Source of the DNA: Dyella sp. AtDHG13
GTDB lineage: Bacteria; Pseudomonadota; Gammaproteobacteria; Xanthomonadales; Rhodanobacteraceae
Length of the DNA stretch: 64,000 nucleotides
Assembly (NCBI RefSeq): GCF_003201105.1
Contig: NZ_QICJ01000001.1
Coordinates: 124,001-188,000 of the forward strand
Reading direction: 5' to 3'
In this document: piece after piece, positions 39,463-48,692 of the stretch
Layout of the letters: every line of letters begins with the position of its first letter
How positions within the stretch are numbered: position 1 is the stretch's first letter
Notes under the pieces: generated by a model
What the model saw: the letters and a program-made list of their open reading frames with translations, nothing else
Told to the model about the DNA's origin: nothing
Databases searched by the model: none
Position numbers and translations under genes: made by a program

Positions 39463-41406
39463 TCAAAGCTCCCGCAGCACGCGGAAACCCACGCGCCCGC
39501 TGCGCACGCTCGCGTCGGCGCCCTGGCGGTAGGCCGAGCGCACCTGGTCCGGCGAACTGCCCCAGGAGCCGCCGCGGACCACGCGAACGCCACAGCCCGG
39601 GTTGACCCAGGCGCTGCCATCGCGCGGGGCGCGCAGGTAGCTGTCGTGCCAGCAGTCCTGCACCCATTCGGAGACATTGCCGTCGATGTCGTACAGCCCG
39701 AACCCGTTGGCGGCAAAACTCATGACCGGCGCCGGTCCCCAATAACCATCGCGATAGCCTTGGAAGGCGTTGCTCCAGCGGCGGCCGCTGGGCGAGCGGT
39801 CTCCGGACCCTGTGAGATTTTCCACCTTGCCGGTCGGTGCACCGTCACCCCACCAATAGCGGGAAGTGGTCCCCGCGCGCAGGGCGTACTCGAATTCCGC
39901 CTCGCTGGGCAGGCGGTAGGTCTTGCCGGTGCGCTGGCTCAACCAGTCGACGTAGGCCTTGGCGTCGCCCCAGGACACGTTCACCACCGGCAGCCGGCTG
40001 TCGGCGCTCTTGCCGGCGTAATCGTCCTGCCAGGTGGCGCTGGTGTCGTCGCGCATGGCGCCGGTGCTTTCGTCGTAGACACTGGCGCCGCCCAGCTTCA
40101 CCGAGTCCGGCTGATAGCCGCTGGCGCGGACGAACTCGCGGAACTGCCCCACGGTGATGGCCGTGCGGGACAGCGCAAAGCCCTTGGCGATGGTGACCTC
40201 GTGCTGCGGCGTCTCGGCGTCCTCGCGTCCGGTTTCGTTATCGGGCGCGCCCATCTGGAAGCTGCCGGTGGGCACGACCACCATGGATGGCGTCTGCCCG
40301 GGAATATCGACGAAGCGATCGGTGAAGATCTGCCCCGGCTTGTAGCTCGCGTACAGGCGCGCATTGGTCAGCCGCTCGGCGAATTCGTTGAGGCCGGCCA
40401 AGTCCGGACTGATCGCCTTGGCCTGGTCCGCCAGCTGCTGCGCCAGCGCGAGGTTGCCGGCGTCCAGCGCCGAACGCGCCTGGGCAAGCAAGCCGGTGGC
40501 GCGCGCCTGACGCATGCTGTCGACGCGGCCATGCACGTCGCGCAAGGCCTGCGAATCGGGCGCCACCTGCGCCGCCTCGGTCAGTGCCTGGTCGGCCGCC
40601 TTGAAGTCGTTCTGGGCCACCGCCGCCAGCGCGCGATCGAGAATGGCGCGCTGCACCTGCAGCGTGCCCTGGGCGGCAACGGCGTTGTCCGGGTCCAACT
40701 GCTGCACCTGCCGGTAGAGTTCCAGGGCATTGTTGCCGGCCGGCTGATCGGCATGGCCCTGCTGCAGCAAGGTCGCCGCCTTGGCAAGCAGCGGGCGCAC
40801 CTGGGCGAGTACCTTCAGCTTGCCCTGTAGCTGGTTCACGTCATCCGTGGATTCCGGAATCTGCTTGAGCGTATCGAGCAGATCGCTGGCCGAATCGGCG
40901 TCGCCCACGGCCACATCCTGATTGATCTCCGCGACCAGGCGCGCGCGCACTTCGAACAAGCCCTGCGCCGCGCGTCGGCTATCGGGCTTGTCCTTGAGCG
41001 CCTGCGCGAACAACGCCGCCGCGCTGTTCGGATCGCCCGCCAGTTGCCCGGCCTTGAGTGCCTTTTCGGCGCGGGCGATCAGCGCCTCGACCTCGGGCGT
41101 ATCCGCGCTCAGCTGCTCGGGAAGGTTGGTGTTCTTCTTGCTCAGGCGCGCCACCACCACGTCCGTGGGCGCCAGTGTCAGCGGCGGCCCGGCGTCGACT
41201 TCCGACGGCTCGGGCGGGCGCGAGGACAACGCGGGCGCCGACGTACTCGCCGGCCCCAGGTTCATGGCGCGATGCGTGGCCGTGGTCGATGGCTCGACAT
41301 GGAACACGCGCGGAAAGAAGTGATAGACGAGTGCGAGCCCCAGCACGACGACGCCCACGGCACCGCCGAAGGATCGCTGTCGTCGTACGGTTTCCTTGCT
41401 CGGCAT
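39463..41406 (-). CDS. Membrane-anchored TPR protein with C-terminal sulfatase-modifying-factor (FGE-like) domain
   Basis: The product is a 647-residue protein. One transmembrane helix (about 14-30) is followed by a Pro/Ser linker, a TPR-like helical region (about 105-345) and a C-terminal FGE/SUMF1-type domain (about 370-645). That domain has VVVPTGSFQMG, PVVNVSWGDAKAYVDWLS, YRLPSEAEFEYA, GLYDIDGNVSEWVQD and VVRGGSW. The last segment lacks the cysteine pair used by true formylglycine-generating enzymes, so sulfatase activation is unlikely; a binding or oxygenase-like role is possible. Topology suggests a periplasmic location. No sulfatase is nearby. Confidence 0.85.
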   Translation of the reverse strand: MPSKETVRRQRSFGGAVGVVVLGLALVYHFFPRVFHVEPSTTATHRAMNLGPASTSAPALSSRPPEPSEVDAGPPLTLAPTDVVVARLSKKNTNLPEQLSADTPEVEALIARAEKALKAGQLAGDPNSAAALFAQALKDKPDSRRAAQGLFEVRARLVAEINQDVAVGDADSASDLLDTLKQIPESTDDVNQLQGKLKVLAQVRPLLAKAATLLQQGHADQPAGNNALELYRQVQQLDPDNAVAAQGTLQVQRAILDRALAAVAQNDFKAADQALTEAAQVAPDSQALRDVHGRVDSMRQARATGLLAQARSALDAGNLALAQQLADQAKAISPDLAGLNEFAERLTNARLYASYKPGQIFTDRFVDIPGQTPSMVVVPTGSFQMGAPDNETGREDAETPQHEVTIAKGFALSRTAITVGQFREFVRASGYQPDSVKLGGASVYDESTGAMRDDTSATWQDDYAGKSADSRLPVVNVSWGDAKAYVDWLSQRTGKTYRLPSEAEFEYALRAGTTSRYWWGDGAPTGKVENLTGSGDRSPSGRRWSNAFQGYRDGYWGPAPVMSFAANGFGLYDIDGNVSEWVQDCWHDSYLRAPRDGSAWVNPGCGVRVVRGGSWGSSPDQVRSAYRQGADASVRSGRVGFRVLREL

Positions 41407-41512
41407 GTTTGGGCGTCCCTGGGTGGCCTGCTATGGTGGCGGTCTAAACCATAGGCACAAACCGATGTCAGGACAATGCACACGCACATGTCCTGCATCG
41501 CCAGGAAGACGC

Positions 41513-42631
41513 ATGCAACAAGAAACCTCCCTTGCGCCCGACGCCGCGTGGATTCAGCAGCGCGACGACCTGCAGGACTGGCTGGCGCAACTGCCGGACG
41601 ATGCGGCGCTGGGCTTCGACACCGAATTCATGCGTCGGAACACGTTCTATCCGCAGCTGGCGCTGATCCAGCTGGGATGGAACGGGCGCTACGCGCTGGT
41701 CGACCCGCTGGCTTTCGATATCGGCAATGCGCTGCAGCCGCTGATCGGCGATGGCCACGCAGTGACCGTGATGCACAGCGCGAGCGAGGACCTGGAAGCG
41801 TTGTCCCCTTTCCTGCCCCACGGCCCGCGCCAGCTGTTCGATACGCAGATCGCCGCCGCCTTCGTCGGCATGGGCCTGGGCATCAGCTATCGCGCCCTGG
41901 TGGCCGAGCTGGCCGGCGCGGAACTGGACAAGGGCGAAACCCGCTCCGACTGGCTGCAACGTCCGCTGACCGACTCGCAGCGCGCCTACGCCACGCTGGA
42001 TGTGGTCTATCTCAAGACGGTGCACGAACAACTGGCCGAGCGGCTGGCGCAGCATGACCGCGCGGCCTGGCACGCGGAGGATTGCGAACGCCTGAAGCGC
42101 CGCGCCTGCTATCGCGAGGGCGATCCGCAGCCGCAGCGTGGTTTCCGCAGCGCCGCCGACTGGCGCCCCGAGCAACGCGCCCTGCTTCGCCGCGTGCTGC
42201 TGTGGCGGGACCAGTCCGCGCGCACGCTGGACCGTCCGCGTCCCTGGCTGCTCGAAGACGCCGCCGCCATGAGCCTGGTGCAGCAGCCGCCACGCTCGGC
42301 CAATGAACTGGACGAGCGCACGCGCGGGCAACGCGCCCTGCGCGCTCCGCAACGCGCCGAATTGCTCGATGTGCTGCAGCGGGCCGTCGATGCGGACGAG
42401 GTGGCCGCCACGGAAGCCATTCCGGAGTCGCCGCAAGGCGACGCCAAGCGCGCGCTTTCCGCCATGAAGGACCGCGTCGACCAATGTGCCGCCGAGCTGG
42501 ACCTGCCCGCCGGCCTGCTGTGTCCGCGCAAGGTATTGGAGGAATACGTGGTCACCGCCGAGTGGCCCGAATTCCTCGAAGGCTGGCGCCGCCCCATCCT
42601 GTTCGAGCCACTGAGCCGCCTGCTACCCTGA
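41513..42631 (+). CDS. rnd: Ribonuclease D
   Basis: RNase D is a 3'-5' exoribonuclease that trims tRNA precursors. The 372-residue protein has DEDDy motifs GFDTEFMR, SASEDLEAL and YATLDVVYLK, and one or two HRDC-type helical domains (about 205-365). The ATG at 41513 has AGGAAG upstream and fits the family. A tRNA-Ala gene lies about 60 bp downstream on the same strand. Confidence 0.93.
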   Translation: MQQETSLAPDAAWIQQRDDLQDWLAQLPDDAALGFDTEFMRRNTFYPQLALIQLGWNGRYALVDPLAFDIGNALQPLIGDGHAVTVMHSASEDLEALSPFLPHGPRQLFDTQIAAAFVGMGLGISYRALVAELAGAELDKGETRSDWLQRPLTDSQRAYATLDVVYLKTVHEQLAERLAQHDRAAWHAEDCERLKRRACYREGDPQPQRGFRSAADWRPEQRALLRRVLLWRDQSARTLDRPRPWLLEDAAAMSLVQQPPRSANELDERTRGQRALRAPQRAELLDVLQRAVDADEVAATEAIPESPQGDAKRALSAMKDRVDQCAAELDLPAGLLCPRKVLEEYVVTAEWPEFLEGWRRPILFEPLSRLLP

Positions 42632-42647
42632 GTCAGATGTTGGGGGC

Positions 42648-42677
42648 TTGGCGAACGCCGGAGGTCGCTGCTAATAT
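42648..42677 (+). promoter_or_regulatory. Putative promoter of tRNA-Ala (CGC)
   Basis: TTGGCG and TAATAT are separated by 18 bp; the -10 box ends 14 bp before the tRNA. The fit is fair, not strong. Confidence 0.45.
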
Positions 42678-42690
42678 CATCGGCTCATGT

Positions 42691-42766
<76 letters not shown>

Positions 42767-42780
42767 CTTCTTAAGCACGC

Positions 42781-42822
42781 AAACAGCGCTTGATGCCACC
42801 GGCATGAAGCGCTGTTTTGTTT
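42781..42822 (+). terminator. Terminator after tRNA-Ala
   Basis: An 11-bp outer stem (AAACAGCGCTT / AAGCGCTGTTT) encloses a 5-bp inner stem (ATGCC / GGCAT) and is followed by TGTTTT. It also lies at the end of the convergent exporter gene. Confidence 0.85.
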
Positions 42823-42886
42823 TGGGCGGCCGCATCGCTGCCGATCGCGCGCGACATCGAACAGGCAGCGCGCCAGTAGCCCGCTC

Positions 42887-43774
42887 TCAGTTCACCAGCG
42901 GCGGCTCGTTCACCACCGGGCGGCGCACGCTCAGCGCCGTTCCCGCGGCGGCCACGATGATGGCGGCGATCGCCAGCCACTGCAGCACACTCAGCCGCTC
43001 GCTCAGCAGCACCACGCCAGCCATGGCGGCCACGGCCGGCTCCAGGCTCAGCAAGGTACTGAACGTGCGCGCGGGCAATCGGGTCAATGCCACCATTTCC
43101 AGCGAATACGGCAGCGCCGAACTGAGCAGCGCGACGCCGAGCGCATAAGGCAGCAGCGCGGGCGACAACAGCGTGGCGCCCGCGTGCGCGACACCAAAGG
43201 GAATCACCAGTAAGGCGCCGATCGACGTGCCCCAGGTCACCGCGTCCCCGCCGTGCGCCTCGCCGGCCTTCTTGCCGAATACGATGTACAGGGCCCAGCC
43301 AAGGCCAGCCGCCAGCGCATACGCCACGCCCACGGGGTCCAGCGCATGCACCTCGCCATGCAGCGGCAGCAGCAAGGCCAAGCCTGCGACCACCAGGGCG
43401 ATCCACACGAAATCGATCAGGCGGCGTGAGCTGAAGATGGCCAGCGCCAGCGGTCCGGTGAATTCCAGGGCCACGGCGATGCCCAGCGGAATCGTTCGCA
43501 GCGACATGTAGAACACCAGGTTCATGGCGCCCATGGAAAGCCCGTAGGCCCACAGCGCGGCCCAGTTCGGCCGCTGCCCCAGCCGGCGCCATGGCCGCCG
43601 CCACAGCAGCAGGATCAGCGCACTGAGACCCAGGCGATACGCGGTGGCGCCCTGCGCGCCCACGGCGGGAAACAGATGCTTCGCCAGCGAGGCGCCGCAC
43701 TGGTAGGACACCATGCTGACCAGCAACGCGCCGATCGCCAAGGCGACCGGGCCGACCGGGGAACGAGAGGACAT
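42887..43774 (-). CDS. rhtA: EamA-family exporter, RhtA-like (threonine/homoserine)
   Basis: This is a 295-residue inner-membrane transporter with about ten hydrophobic segments forming two EamA repeats. Stretches such as GGASLAK-like [11 protein letters not shown] and [21 protein letters not shown] are nearly those of E. coli RhtA, an exporter of threonine and homoserine. The exact substrate in this organism is inferred from family only. No neighbouring regulator is present. Confidence 0.88.
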   Translation of the reverse strand: MSSRSPVGPVALAIGALLVSMVSYQCGASLAKHLFPAVGAQGATAYRLGLSALILLLWRRPWRRLGQRPNWAALWAYGLSMGAMNLVFYMSLRTIPLGIAVALEFTGPLALAIFSSRRLIDFVWIALVVAGLALLLPLHGEVHALDPVGVAYALAAGLGWALYIVFGKKAGEAHGGDAVTWGTSIGALLVIPFGVAHAGATLLSPALLPYALGVALLSSALPYSLEMVALTRLPARTFSTLLSLEPAVAAMAGVVLLSERLSVLQWLAIAAIIVAAAGTALSVRRPVVNEPPLVN

Positions 43775-43858
43775 GTGGGGAATCGCGATGGAACGATGCG
43801 CACATCATGCCTGCAGATATTTGCGAAGCCCACTGCCCACACAGCTCCAACACCGCGA

Positions 43859-43881
43859 TTGCTGACAGATTCCGTCAGCAA
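43859..43881. repeat. Small inverted repeat between rhtA and the DUF2076 gene
   Basis: Arms TTGCTGAC and GTCAGCAA are separated by 7 nt in the divergent intergenic region. It could be an operator or a leader hairpin; nothing else supports either. Confidence 0.35.
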
Positions 43882-44059
43882 GGCAGGCGCCGGCCGCCAT
43901 GCGACACCGAAAGACCTTGCGCATTCGCTGACTGCAAGGAAAACGACAGCGGCATGCCCCTTGATGTCACGCGTGCAGGTCACACTTCCGGCACTGCATG
44001 CCGGAAAACGCGGCCGCCACAGTGATCGTCATTCGCCGTCCCTTGGAGATTCGCCAGTC

Positions 44060-44722
44060 ATGACCCCGCAGGAACAACAGCTACTCGAAGATTTCCTCCA
44101 GCGCCTTGTCGCTGCCGGCAGCGTGGGCAAGGACGCGCAGGCCGATGCGCTGATCCGCCAGCGCCTGGCCTCGCAGCCGGACGCGCTCTACCTGCTCGTG
44201 CAGCGCAGCCTGCTCCAGCAGCAGGCGCTCGACAGCGCGAAGGCGCAGATCGCGCAGCTTCAGGCGCAGCTCGCCTCGCAACAGGGTGGCGGCAGCTTCC
44301 TCGGCGGCAAGCCGCCATCCCCGGCCTGGGGCGCCGTGCCTCCGCCGATGCCGCAGCAACCCATGCCGCAACAGCCGGCACCCAGCTGGCGTGATCGCCT
44401 GTTCGGCGCCGCGCCGGCACAGCCCGCGCCGGCGGCTCCCAGCTTCCTGTCGCAGGCCGCAACCACCGCCGCAGGCGTGGCGGGCGGCATGTTCCTGTTC
44501 GACGGCATCGAGAATCTGCTGGGTGGCCACCATGGCGGTGGCTTCCTTGGTGGCGGGCAGCCCACCGTGGTCGAGAACATCACCGAGAACAACACGTACT
44601 ACGACGGGGACAAGGATCGCCTCGACAACGACCGCAACCGCGACGACTTCGCCTCGAACGACGATTTCAGTTCGTCGAGCGATTTTGACGACAGCGGCTT
44701 CGACGACAACAACTGGGCCTGA
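44060..44722 (+). CDS. DUF2076 family protein
   Basis: This 220-residue protein has unknown function. The N-terminal helical DUF2076 part (MTPQEQQLLEDFLQRL to about residue 75) is followed by a Pro/Gln-rich spacer. A short hydrophobic Gly/Ala region (about 135-160, AATTAAGVAGGMFLFDGIENL) comes next, and the tail is extremely Asp/Asn/Ser-rich (about 180-220). Members are often called periplasmic ligand-binding sensor proteins, but that name rests on little evidence. No signal peptide is visible. Confidence 0.78.
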   Translation: MTPQEQQLLEDFLQRLVAAGSVGKDAQADALIRQRLASQPDALYLLVQRSLLQQQALDSAKAQIAQLQAQLASQQGGGSFLGGKPPSPAWGAVPPPMPQQPMPQQPAPSWRDRLFGAAPAQPAPAAPSFLSQAATTAAGVAGGMFLFDGIENLLGGHHGGGFLGGGQPTVVENITENNTYYDGDKDRLDNDRNRDDFASNDDFSSSSDFDDSGFDDNNWA

Positions 44723-44743
44723 TTCAAGCAACGTATTGACGCC

Positions 44744-44773
44744 GGGACGCCTCGCCTTCAAGGGAGGCGTCCC
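44744..44773. terminator. Hairpin between convergent DUF2076 and Sel1 genes
   Basis: A 10-bp stem (GGGACGCCTC / GAGGCGTCCC) with an inner CCTT/AAGG extension lies between the two stop codons. There is no T tract, so its strength as a terminator is uncertain. Confidence 0.45.
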
Positions 44774-44794
44774 AGACGAAGCCGCGATCGATTT

Positions 44795-45511
44795 TTACAC
44801 CGCCTCGGCGCGCGCCAGCGCCCGCAACTGCGAATGCCGCGACTGGCCCAGCTCTTCGCGCAGCGCTTCCACGAAATAGCTGGGCGCCGTCGCCAGGACG
44901 CGACGCAATAAGGCGCAGGCTTCCTCGATGCGGCCCTGCTCGGTGAGCACGGAGGCCCAGCTGCACAGGCCGCGATAGTCGCCCTTCTCTGCGGAACCGC
45001 GATAAAGCTCGCGGGCGCGCTCCGGGTCCGCGTCGGTTTCCCAGCCGAACTCGTAGTACTGGCCGAGGAAGTGCATGGCACGCCCATGCCCTAGCTCCGC
45101 CGCGCGACTGAACCAGTGGAACGCGGCGGCGCGATCGGCCTTTACGCCACGGCCCTGTGCAAGCACGTGCGCGTAGTTGTACATGCCCCAGTCGCAGCCG
45201 TGCTCCGCCGACTCGCGATACCACACCGCCGCCAGTTCGTTGTCGACCGCACCGCCCCAACCGTTTTCCAGGCAGCGCCCCAGCATGTTCATGGCCATGG
45301 CGTCGCCGTGATGCGCGGCATGCTGGAACCAGTAACGCGCCTCCTCGCCGTTGCGCGCGCAGCCGATCCCTTCCAGGTACATCTGTCCCAGCGCGAGCTG
45401 CGAGGCGGCATCGCCGGCCAGTGCCTGCACGCGCAGCATGTGCAGCGCGCGCGGAGGGTCCGACCTCAACAACTTCGGAAAGTCGTCGCAAGCACCCTGT
45501 GCGGTCGTCAT
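44795..45511 (-). CDS. Sel1-repeat (TPR-like) protein
   Basis: This is a 238-residue cytoplasmic-looking protein made of Sel1-like repeats (for example ASQLALGQMYLEGIGCARNG, AMAMNMLGRCLENGWG, GRAMHFLGQYYEFGWETD), which mediate protein contacts. Its ATG overlaps the piuC stop (ATGA), so it is the last gene of the receptor-piuC operon. In E. coli and Pseudomonas a small Sel1/TPR protein also accompanies piuC-type hydroxylases, so a link to iron uptake is plausible. Confidence 0.85.
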   Translation of the reverse strand: MTTAQGACDDFPKLLRSDPPRALHMLRVQALAGDAASQLALGQMYLEGIGCARNGEEARYWFQHAAHHGDAMAMNMLGRCLENGWGGAVDNELAAVWYRESAEHGCDWGMYNYAHVLAQGRGVKADRAAAFHWFSRAAELGHGRAMHFLGQYYEFGWETDADPERARELYRGSAEKGDYRGLCSWASVLTEQGRIEEACALLRRVLATAPSYFVEALREELGQSRHSQLRALARAEAV

Positions 45512-46182
45512 GTCTCGGACCAGGTGCGCAATAGGTTGTGGTACACGCCGGTCAGGCGCAGCACGTCCGCCTGCGGCGCATTCGCCTGCCCCAGGCTCTG
45601 GATGGATACATCCAGTTCCAGAAGCAGACGGCGATGGGCTTCGTCGCGCACCAGGCTCTGGATCCAGAAGGACGCAGCCAACCGCTCGCCGCGCGTCACC
45701 GGCTCCACGCGGTGCAGGCTGCTGGCGGGGTAAAGGATCAGATCGCCCGCGGCGAGCTTGACGCTGTGTTCGCCGTAGGTGTCTTCGATCACCAGCTCGC
45801 CACCGTCGTACTCGCCGGGCTCGCTGAGGAACAGCGTGGCCGACAGATCCGTGCGCAAAGCCACGTTCTCACCGTTGCGACGGTCACGGCGAACCGCGTT
45901 GTCGACGTGCAACCCGAGCGACGGGCCCACCCCGTAGCGATGGAACAGCGGCGGAAAGATATGGCGCGGCAAGGCGCCCGCAAAAAAGGTGGTGTTGCGG
46001 GCCAGTGCAGCCTGGATCAGGACGCCCAGCTCGCTGGCCTCCGAGCAGTCTTCCGGCAGCTGCAGGTGATGCCTGGCCCGAGCGGACGTAACGCGGCCAC
46101 CGTCCCAGGGCGCCTGCGCGAGCCGTCGCCGGCACAGGGCGACTTCATCGGCGTTCAAAACCTCGGGGACGTGCAGCAGCAT
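45508..46182 (-). CDS. piuC: PKHD-type Fe(II)/2-oxoglutarate hydroxylase (PiuC/YbiX)
   Basis: This family is linked to siderophore-receptor operons; its substrate is not firmly known. The 224-residue protein has the iron ligands His92-x-Asp94 (LHVDNAV) and His157 (SSLHRVEPV), and Arg167 for 2-oxoglutarate, all in a double-stranded beta-helix region. It lies downstream of a Fiu-like receptor, as ybiX follows fiu in E. coli. It overlaps the Sel1 gene by 4 bp. Confidence 0.93.
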   Translation of the reverse strand: MLLHVPEVLNADEVALCRRRLAQAPWDGGRVTSARARHHLQLPEDCSEASELGVLIQAALARNTTFFAGALPRHIFPPLFHRYGVGPSLGLHVDNAVRRDRRNGENVALRTDLSATLFLSEPGEYDGGELVIEDTYGEHSVKLAAGDLILYPASSLHRVEPVTRGERLAASFWIQSLVRDEAHRRLLLELDVSIQSLGQANAPQADVLRLTGVYHNLLRTWSET

Positions 46183-46205
46183 CCGATTTCCCTATCGTTA
46201 CCTGT

Positions 46206-46232
46206 CGACCGCACCCCAGCGGGGTACGGTCG
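46206..46232 (-). terminator. Hairpin between the TonB receptor and piuC
   Basis: A stem CGACCG-ACCCC / GGGGT-CGGTCG with one mismatch and a 3-nt loop lies 24 nt upstream of the piuC start. It may reduce transcription of downstream genes relative to the receptor (attenuation). Confidence 0.5.
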
Positions 46233-46247
46233 AGGCTCACGAACCTA

Positions 46248-48542
46248 TCAGAAACTGATTTGGGCCGTGAGGATACCCGCCCTTCCCGGGGCGACCGACG
46301 CATAGTGCGAGGCGTAAGCCTTATCGAAGTAGTAGCGATTCGCAAGGTTCTGCACGTTGAGCTGCAGCGACAGGTGCGGATTGACCACGTACGACACCAT
46401 GGCATCGAAGCGCGTGTACGACGGCACCCATTTCGTGTTGGCCGTGTTGCCGAACACCTTGTCCTGGTAGTACGCGCCACCGCCGATCGTCCACTGCGAG
46501 CCGATGGCGTAGGTGGTCCACAGCGTGAAGCTGTTCTTTGGCGTATTGGGGAACACGTTGCCCCGGCTGGCGGCATCGCCGGGTCCGGTCTTCACCAGTT
46601 CGCTGTCGAGGTAGGTATAGCCGCCATAGACATTCCAGCGTTCCGTGACCTGGCCACTGAAGCCCAGCTCGATACCGTCCACGCGTTGCTCGCCCGCATT
46701 GATCTGCGGACTGCCACGCCCGCCGGTGGCGACGCGGGCGTTGGTCTTTTCGCTGCGGAACACCGCCGCCGTCAGCGACAGGCGCTGGTCCAACACGTCC
46801 CACTTGGTGCCCAGCTCGATGTTGCGGCTGCTTTCGGGCTTGAGGTCCTGGTTGGTCACCGCGATGCCGTCCGCGCCGTCGCCGGCATCCACGCCCGGTG
46901 GATTGGACGAGGTGCCCCACGACACATAGACGCTGCCGTTGGCCGCCGGCTTGTAGACCACGCCCAGCTGGTAATTCCAGAAGTTGGAGTCGTTGCTGAC
47001 GCGGGTCACCACGCCGGTGGTGGTGGTCGTTGCGGTGGAGCGCGTGCTGAAGCTGTCGAAGCGCACGCCGCCGTTGACGGACCACTGCGGGTTGAATGTC
47101 ACCGTATCGAAGGCCCAGGCCGAACGCGTGTCAGTGACGATGCGCGTGGGGTTCTGTCCACCGATGATCGCGCCGTTGAACGGATCGTGCGGCGTCGGAT
47201 GCTGCGCGCTGGTGCACCAGTAGTTGGACGGCGCGCCGATGCCGTACTTGCTGCTGCACGCGCCGTTGACGAGGGAGCCGGTGTTGTGGGTATCGCTGGC
47301 GTTCTTCGCGGGATCGACCAGATAGCTGGTGCGATGCGTCTTCTCGCTGCTCAGCTCGATGCCCGCCGCCACGCTGTGCCTGAGCGCGCCGGTGTCGAAC
47401 TCGCCGGTGAGGTCGGTCTGGTTGGTGATGTTGGTGGTGCTGCTGTCGCGATTGTTGCTGCGGCGCCAGACGCCGCCATTGACCAGGAAGTTGCCCTGAC
47501 TGTCGTCGGGCTGGGTCCAGATGTAGTCGTTGGTGGAGCGCGCGTAGACGGTGGTGTTGCGCAGCAGCCAGCCGTCGCCGAAGTCGTGCCGAATCAGGAT
47601 GCTGCCGATGTCGTTCGACTGCTTCTGGTAGTCGCGATCCAGCCAGCCGTAGTACGTGCCGCGCGGCACCGAGTACGGGCGCCCGTCGCCGTTGAGGCGG
47701 GCGTAAGGGCTCGTGGCGGCAAACGGGTTGTTGTACGGGATGCCGCTGTCCGGCGTGTCGTCGCTCTGCAGATGGTAGTAGCTCAGCGTGACATTGGTGG
47801 GCGCGTGCAGCCCGAAAGTCACCGACGGCGCGATGCCCCAGCGCGACATGTCCGGCCCGTTGCGGCCCGGCACGTCGTTGCCGTGCCCCATCACGTTGAG
47901 GCGCACGGCCGAGTCGGCGCCCACGCGCTGGTTCCAGTCGAGCGTGCCGCGGTAGTAATTGTCTGTGCCGACACCCGCGGTGGCGCGCACGAAGTCCTCC
48001 GCCTTGGGCAACTTGGTGACCAGGTTGATGCTGCCGCCGACGCCGCCGCGTCCGCTGTAGGCGGAACTGGGGCCCTTCATCACCTCGACCTGCTCGATGT
48101 CGAAGATTTCGCGCGACTGCGAACCGGAACTGCGCACGCCGTCGATGAACACCGAGCTTTCGGAGTCGAAGCCGCGGATGATCGGACGGTCGCCATTGGG
48201 GTTGCCGCCCTCGCCCGCGCCGAAGGTAATGCCGGGCACCTGGCGCAGCACGTCCAGCAGCGAGGTCGCCGCCGTCTGCTGGATGATCTGCTGCGGCACC
48301 ACGGTGACCGAGCGCGGCGTGTCGAGCAGCGGCGCCGTGAACTTGGGCGAGGTGGCGTTCACCACCGTGGAGCGCACCTTCACGCCATCGAGGTTCTGCG
48401 CATCCTGTGAATCGGCGGCCGGTTCGGCCGGCGCGTCGCCGGCGGCCATGGCCGAGGTCGACACCAGCGCCAGGCCGAGGGCGCTGGCCATCAGGCGGAT
48501 GGGCGGGTTGGCCGATGAGGAGACAAAGGTCTTGGAGGTCAT
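46248..48542 (-). CDS. fiu: TonB-dependent siderophore receptor, Fiu-like
   Basis: An outer-membrane receptor for ferric siderophores, probably catecholate type. The 764-residue protein has a signal peptide (cleavage near AMAAG). Its plug domain contains DTPRSVTVVPQQII, LRQVPGITFGAGEGG, IRGFDSESSVFIDG and VEVMKGPSSAYSGRGGVGG. The beta-barrel ends in the canonical terminal aromatic (TAQISF). The start has AAGGA at 7 bases. A Fur-box candidate lies upstream and piuC-sel1 downstream, so iron repression is likely. The exact ligand is not determinable. Confidence 0.93.
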   Translation of the reverse strand: MTSKTFVSSSANPPIRLMASALGLALVSTSAMAAGDAPAEPAADSQDAQNLDGVKVRSTVVNATSPKFTAPLLDTPRSVTVVPQQIIQQTAATSLLDVLRQVPGITFGAGEGGNPNGDRPIIRGFDSESSVFIDGVRSSGSQSREIFDIEQVEVMKGPSSAYSGRGGVGGSINLVTKLPKAEDFVRATAGVGTDNYYRGTLDWNQRVGADSAVRLNVMGHGNDVPGRNGPDMSRWGIAPSVTFGLHAPTNVTLSYYHLQSDDTPDSGIPYNNPFAATSPYARLNGDGRPYSVPRGTYYGWLDRDYQKQSNDIGSILIRHDFGDGWLLRNTTVYARSTNDYIWTQPDDSQGNFLVNGGVWRRSNNRDSSTTNITNQTDLTGEFDTGALRHSVAAGIELSSEKTHRTSYLVDPAKNASDTHNTGSLVNGACSSKYGIGAPSNYWCTSAQHPTPHDPFNGAIIGGQNPTRIVTDTRSAWAFDTVTFNPQWSVNGGVRFDSFSTRSTATTTTTGVVTRVSNDSNFWNYQLGVVYKPAANGSVYVSWGTSSNPPGVDAGDGADGIAVTNQDLKPESSRNIELGTKWDVLDQRLSLTAAVFRSEKTNARVATGGRGSPQINAGEQRVDGIELGFSGQVTERWNVYGGYTYLDSELVKTGPGDAASRGNVFPNTPKNSFTLWTTYAIGSQWTIGGGAYYQDKVFGNTANTKWVPSYTRFDAMVSYVVNPHLSLQLNVQNLANRYYFDKAYASHYASVAPGRAGILTAQISF

Positions 48543-48669
48543 GCTCGATCCTTCGCGCAGGCGAACGCCGGCCGCCCAGGCTCAAGGCTGCCGTTCACCG
48601 TCGGGTTGAGGGGGAGAGGGGAAGCGCGCGGTCCTTGCCCCGCGCGCATCGCATGAAATTACGTTAACA

Positions 48670-48692
48670 ATATTGAGAATGATTCGCAATAT
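48670..48692 (-). promoter_or_regulatory. Fur box of the TonB-receptor operon
   Basis: A 23-bp palindrome centred on 48681 (ATATTG.GAAT.ATTC.CAATAT) contains TGAGAATGATTCGCA, which matches 11 of 14 informative bases of the 7-1-7 Fur consensus TGATAATnATTATCA. It is 128 bp upstream of the receptor ATG in an AT-rich island. Confidence 0.72.

Noticed and set aside
46260-48410. A 716-codon plus-strand open frame
   Set aside because: Antisense to the TonB receptor, which has a signal peptide, plug motifs and terminal Phe.
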